Source of the DNA: Candidatus Poseidoniia archaeon
GTDB taxonomy: Archaea; Thermoplasmatota; Poseidoniia; MGIII; CG-Epi1
Assembly: GCA_029941645.1 (NCBI GenBank)
Contig: JAPYSZ010000006.1
Coordinates: 11,139-20,829 of the forward strand
Direction of reading: 5' to 3'
Length of the DNA stretch: 9,691 nucleotides
Shown: in pieces, positions 7,163 through 9,691 of the stretch
Layout of the letters: every line of letters begins with the position of its first letter
Position numbering within the stretch: the stretch's first letter is position 1
Program-made: the position numbers and the translations under genes
The notes under the pieces: generated by a model
Told to the model about the DNA's origin: nothing
The model's input: the letters and a program-made list of their open reading frames with translations, nothing else
Database searches by the model: none

Positions 7163-9202
7163 GTGGAAAGATTTCGTGTCCTTACAGTTATAGCTATTCT
7201 GGTGTTTTCTTCACTTCCAGTAACAGGTATAGATGGACCTAGTTCTGAATCTACGTCTTTTTCTGAAATTCCAAAGGTAAAAGTCAATTACTGGAATGAA
7301 TTACCATGGTGGGAAACTACATCAAGAGATTTGAATAGAAATGGTATTGTTGATTGGTTAGAAGGAATTGAATCTGATTACCCAATTGGTGTTCTGTACA
7401 ACCATGAGATAACTAGTAAAGATATTGAATTAATAACTGAAATAGGTATTGAAATCAGATATCATGCAACCTCTGTCAATGGATTATTGTTAGGTACGGT
7501 GGATTCGAATTTATTTCAAACAATAAGTGATTTTCCTGGTGTGCTTATGATAGAACCTTATGGAAAAGTCGTCTTCTATGGTGATGTTCAAACTCCAGCC
7601 ATAAAAGCCAGTAATTCGTCCGTTTATCCAGAGGGGGCTTGGGATTTAGGAGTTACAGGTAAAGGTGTCAATGTTGCAATAGTTGATACAGGAATTGATA
7701 ATGAACATCCAGGTTTAGAAGGTAAATTTGTTGCAGGTTTTGATGCAGTTTGTACAGACGATGTGCTATGTATGGCTTCTTTACAAGAGGATGATGGAAG
7801 CTTTGATCCCGATGATCAGAACCAACATGGTACTGCATGTTCAGGTATGGCGACTAGTACGGGAGTTCTACCAAGTGGAGAACCATCGAATTTCACAGGG
7901 TCAGCTCCTGATGCTAAATTAGTGGATGTTAGAATTGGAACAGCATTAGGTGCTGGTCCTTTTGAAAATTATATACTTGAGCAAGAATTTTACGAATCTG
8001 CAATGAATGGTATTCAGTGGGTTATTGACAATAAAGATACAGAATGGCCCGATGTCGAGAATGAGAGCTATGGCATAGATATTATTTCTTTGTCTTGGGG
8101 CATTACTTCACATGAGGATGGTGGTTCAGACGGAACCGATATGTTTTCACAAATATTAGACGAGGCAACATTGGCTGGAATCGCAGTATCTGTGGCAGCT
8201 GGAAATGATGGTTCAGATAATGATGGTTTATCTGGGATGGGTTCTTCTAGTCTTTCAATAACAGTAGGAGCTCTTGATGACAAGAATAGTATAGATCGTG
8301 TAGATGATGGCATTGCCTCATATTCTAGTCGTGGTCCTCGCAGAGATAATAATGATGGTAATCCTTATGACGAAATGAAACCAGACGTTTCAGCTCCTGG
8401 AACTAATATAGTTCAAGCAGAAGCATGTCATGCAAGTGGAGGGTGCTACAATAGAATTCCAGGCCAAGATGCGTCTGGCAATGGATACAGTGGGCGCGGT
8501 AGTGGCACTTCATATGCAACTCCTTCGGTTTCAGGAGTAATTGCTTTGATTATAGAGGCTAATTCAGATTTAAATGCTCTTGAAATAAGAGAAATATTAC
8601 GCCTTACAGCAGAAAGAAAAGATACACTGTCTTCTGCAGATGGTGAAGGTGTGGAAGAGGGGCCATGGGCTACTTCTCCAGAATTAGATCCTTATTGGAA
8701 TCGTCACTTTGGCTGGGGTATGGTAGATGCTCATGCTGCAGTTAAATCAGCCTTAGTAAATACAGATACAGAGAACATTAATGTTGATTTACAAACATAT
8801 GTCACAGATACACAAACTGGTTGGCAAACAGGTAGTGGAATTACTACAATCACAGGGCATTCTTGGTCTAGGAGCGGTTTAGTAGATCGAATAGAATACA
8901 GTGTGGATGGTCATTCATGGAAATCGGTTAAGTATGCTCCTGGCACAAATGAATCAATCTATATTGATTGGGAAATATCACTTAGCGTTAGTGATTTGGC
9001 TTTTACAGGAGATCATGTTGTATTAGTTAGGTCAGTGGATGCAGATGGCATGCATTCAATATCGGCCCATTCTGAATTTTATGCATATGGCGAGTCATCA
9101 GGTTCATCATCCACTCAAAATATGGCACTATTGGTGGCCATTGGTGCATTACTTCTTGTTGGAATAGCAGTAACCGTTTATAGGAAAAAATTCCTTAATT
9201 AA
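7163..9202 (+). CDS. Membrane-anchored secreted subtilisin-like serine protease (S8)
   Basis: This is a 679-residue surface protease. A signal peptide occupies about 1-22 (MERFR, then a hydrophobic core ending near PVTG). The GTG start is favoured because it gives this complete signal peptide and fits the TATA spacing. A loop at 56-67 (DLNRNGIVDWLE) matches the DxNxNGxxDxxE calcium pattern of EF-hands/dockerins. Residues about 74-135 resemble an I9-type inhibitory propeptide. The S8 domain (about 140-530) has Asp175 in IVDTGID, His222 in QHGTACSG, oxyanion Asn348 in AAGNDG and Ser450 in GSGTSYATPSVSG, so the protein should be active. It is acidic, and has five cysteines (197, 203, 226, 422, 428), possibly giving disulfides. 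A beta-sandwich-like domain (about 540-640) follows, then a Ser-rich spacer, a transmembrane helix (about 654-673) and a basic RKK tail inside the cell. The catalytic domain therefore sits outside, tethered. Its likely role is digestion of external protein for peptide uptake; the substrate is unknown. Confidence 0.93.
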   Translation: MERFRVLTVIAILVFSSLPVTGIDGPSSESTSFSEIPKVKVNYWNELPWWETTSRDLNRNGIVDWLEGIESDYPIGVLYNHEITSKDIELITEIGIEIRYHATSVNGLLLGTVDSNLFQTISDFPGVLMIEPYGKVVFYGDVQTPAIKASNSSVYPEGAWDLGVTGKGVNVAIVDTGIDNEHPGLEGKFVAGFDAVCTDDVLCMASLQEDDGSFDPDDQNQHGTACSGMATSTGVLPSGEPSNFTGSAPDAKLVDVRIGTALGAGPFENYILEQEFYESAMNGIQWVIDNKDTEWPDVENESYGIDIISLSWGITSHEDGGSDGTDMFSQILDEATLAGIAVSVAAGNDGSDNDGLSGMGSSSLSITVGALDDKNSIDRVDDGIASYSSRGPRRDNNDGNPYDEMKPDVSAPGTNIVQAEACHASGGCYNRIPGQDASGNGYSGRGSGTSYATPSVSGVIALIIEANSDLNALEIREILRLTAERKDTLSSADGEGVEEGPWATSPELDPYWNRHFGWGMVDAHAAVKSALVNTDTENINVDLQTYVTDTQTGWQTGSGITTITGHSWSRSGLVDRIEYSVDGHSWKSVKYAPGTNESIYIDWEISLSVSDLAFTGDHVVLVRSVDADGMHSISAHSEFYAYGESSGSSSTQNMALLVAIGALLLVGIAVTVYRKKFLN

Positions 9203-9229
9203 TTTTAAACAAATTGAGAATTATAGGTA

Positions 9230-9253
9230 AGTCTTAAATCAATACGTAAGACT
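9230..9253 (+). repeat. 7-bp inverted repeat overlapping the promoter of the last gene
   Basis: AGTCTTA (9230-9236) and TAAGACT (9247-9253) are perfect inverted copies separated by 10 bases, centred near 9241. The left arm overlaps the TATA-like TTAAAT, and the right arm ends 8 bases before the GTG start. It could be an operator for a dimeric repressor that blocks promoter access, or a weak hairpin at the end of the protease transcript. A match of this length can also arise by chance in AT-rich DNA. Confidence 0.3.
9234..9239 (+). promoter_or_regulatory. TATA-like box for the last gene
   Basis: TTAAAT is centred about 26 bases before the GTG at 9262, the same spacing as the boxes ahead of 1435 and 7163. 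This supports the GTG start and a leaderless message. It is partly covered by the inverted repeat at 9230-9253. The rest of the 59-base gap is AT-rich and shows no other signal. Confidence 0.4.
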
Positions 9254-9261
9254 GTGATGGT

Positions 9262-9691
9262 GTGGGTTTTAATCTATTATCAAAAATAGGTGCAGTTCTG
9301 GCAGTAGTTGGAATTCTAGGATATGTAATTATTTTCCCTTCAGTTATTGCTAAAGATGGCCAAGATTTTAAGGATCAATTTAGCGTAGATGCTAATGGTG
9401 TTGAGACTTTTGGAGACTATAATTCAGGAGATTTAGTTACAATTGTAGACAAGATTTCTCGAATCCAGTATAATAATGATAAAACATCAGTTTGGGTTGA
9501 ATCAATAGGCAAATCAGATACTGATTTACGATTTATATTCAACAAAAATTTGATGGATGATTTTGGAGTAGGAAGTAATGTAGTTATCACATTTGAGGTA
9601 GGGAACAGTGGTCAATCTGAATCTGTAATCAATGAAGATATCAGCACTCGACCTTCAACTATGTATGATTATATTTTCATAATATTAACTG
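9262..9691 (+). CDS. Signal-anchored protein with extracytoplasmic beta-rich domain (3' truncated)
   Basis: The frame is open from GTG at 9262 to the right edge, giving 143 codons; the in-frame stop TAA at 9247-9249 bounds it upstream. No ATG in this frame precedes the hydrophobic segment, and GTG fits the TATA spacing. The protein begins MGFNLLSK, followed by a hydrophobic helix (about 9-29) that is a signal anchor or uncleaved signal sequence. Residues about 32-120 are polar and alternate like beta-strands: GDLVTIVDKI, SVWVESIG, DLRFIFN, SNVVITFEV. This strand order, starting with a GD-hydrophobic strand, resembles a small OB-fold, but that is a weak inference. From about residue 134 the sequence turns hydrophobic (YDYIFIILT), suggesting a second membrane helix cut by the window edge. 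A two-helix protein with a loop domain outside the cell is the simplest reading. I do not recognise the family and give no function. Confidence 0.7.
   Translation, partial: MGFNLLSKIGAVLAVVGILGYVIIFPSVIAKDGQDFKDQFSVDANGVETFGDYNSGDLVTIVDKISRIQYNNDKTSVWVESIGKSDTDLRFIFNKNLMDDFGVGSNVVITFEVGNSGQSESVINEDISTRPSTMYDYIFIILT

Noticed and set aside
7036..7287. Antisense open frame spanning the gap between oxoprolinase and the protease
   Set aside because: It overlaps the conserved oxoprolinase C-terminus and the protease signal peptide, both well supported, and its Ser/Thr/Arg-rich product has no domain.
7728..8313. Plus-strand frame 7728-7922 and antisense frame 8068-8313 inside the protease
   Set aside because: Both fall within the S8 catalytic domain, whose motifs are intact in the main frame.
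9195..9202. TTAATTAA palindrome at the protease stop codon
   Set aside because: An eight-base AT-only palindrome is expected by chance at this base composition, and half of it is coding.
9257..9291. ATG at 9257 as the start of the last gene
   Set aside because: It is in another frame and reaches a stop after ten codons. The GTG at 9262 opens the frame that continues to the window edge.

Overview
The window is an AT-rich, gene-dense, entirely plus-strand stretch. It holds five complete protein genes, the last 37 codons of a gene entering from the left and the first 143 codons of a gene leaving on the right. The style is archaeal. There are no convincing Shine-Dalgarno sites in front of the genes. 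Several start codons, two of them GTG, lie about 26 nt after an A/T-rich TATA-like box, as expected for leaderless transcripts. Together with a membrane-anchored surface subtilase, a fatty acyl-CoA ligase, SHOCT and zinc-ribbon small domains and low GC, this suggests an uncultivated marine planktonic euryarchaeon of the Marine Group II/III (Poseidoniia) type. That placement is an inference from style and gene content, not from a marker gene.

Layout: 1-114 is the C-terminal end of an unidentified protein. 162-1397 encodes a cytosolic seven-bladed tryptophan-marked beta-propeller joined by a helical segment to a C-terminal SHOCT domain. 1435-3225 encodes a long-chain fatty acyl-CoA synthetase with its own TATA-like box. 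Four bases later, 3230-3505 encodes a 91-residue two-helix membrane protein with a C-terminal zinc ribbon. Its stop overlaps (ATGA) the start of 3502-7125, a full-length fused HyuA-HyuB protein that matches ATP-dependent 5-oxoprolinase. 7163-9202 encodes a secreted, C-terminally membrane-anchored S8 (subtilisin-like) protease starting with GTG. 9262 to the right edge encodes a signal-anchored protein with an all-beta, possibly OB-like outer domain, also starting with GTG.

The genes read coherently as scavenging of organic matter. The surface protease would release peptides. 5-oxoprolinase would return pyroglutamate, a common blocked N-terminus and peptide degradation product, to glutamate at the cost of ATP. 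The acyl-CoA ligase would activate exogenous fatty acids for degradation, because archaeal membrane lipids do not need them. The acyl-CoA ligase, zinc-ribbon protein and oxoprolinase probably form one transcription unit (4-nt gap, then 4-nt overlap). The protease and the last gene probably have their own promoters.

No RNA genes, CRISPR arrays, insertion sequences or long repeats were seen, and no gene-free stretch exceeds about 60 bases. I see no clear candidate for an undescribed defence or mobile system. The less ordinary points are the propeller-SHOCT architecture, the membrane zinc-ribbon protein coupled to oxoprolinase, the eukaryote/bacteria-like fused oxoprolinase in an archaeal-style setting, and the EF-hand-like loop ahead of the protease propeptide.
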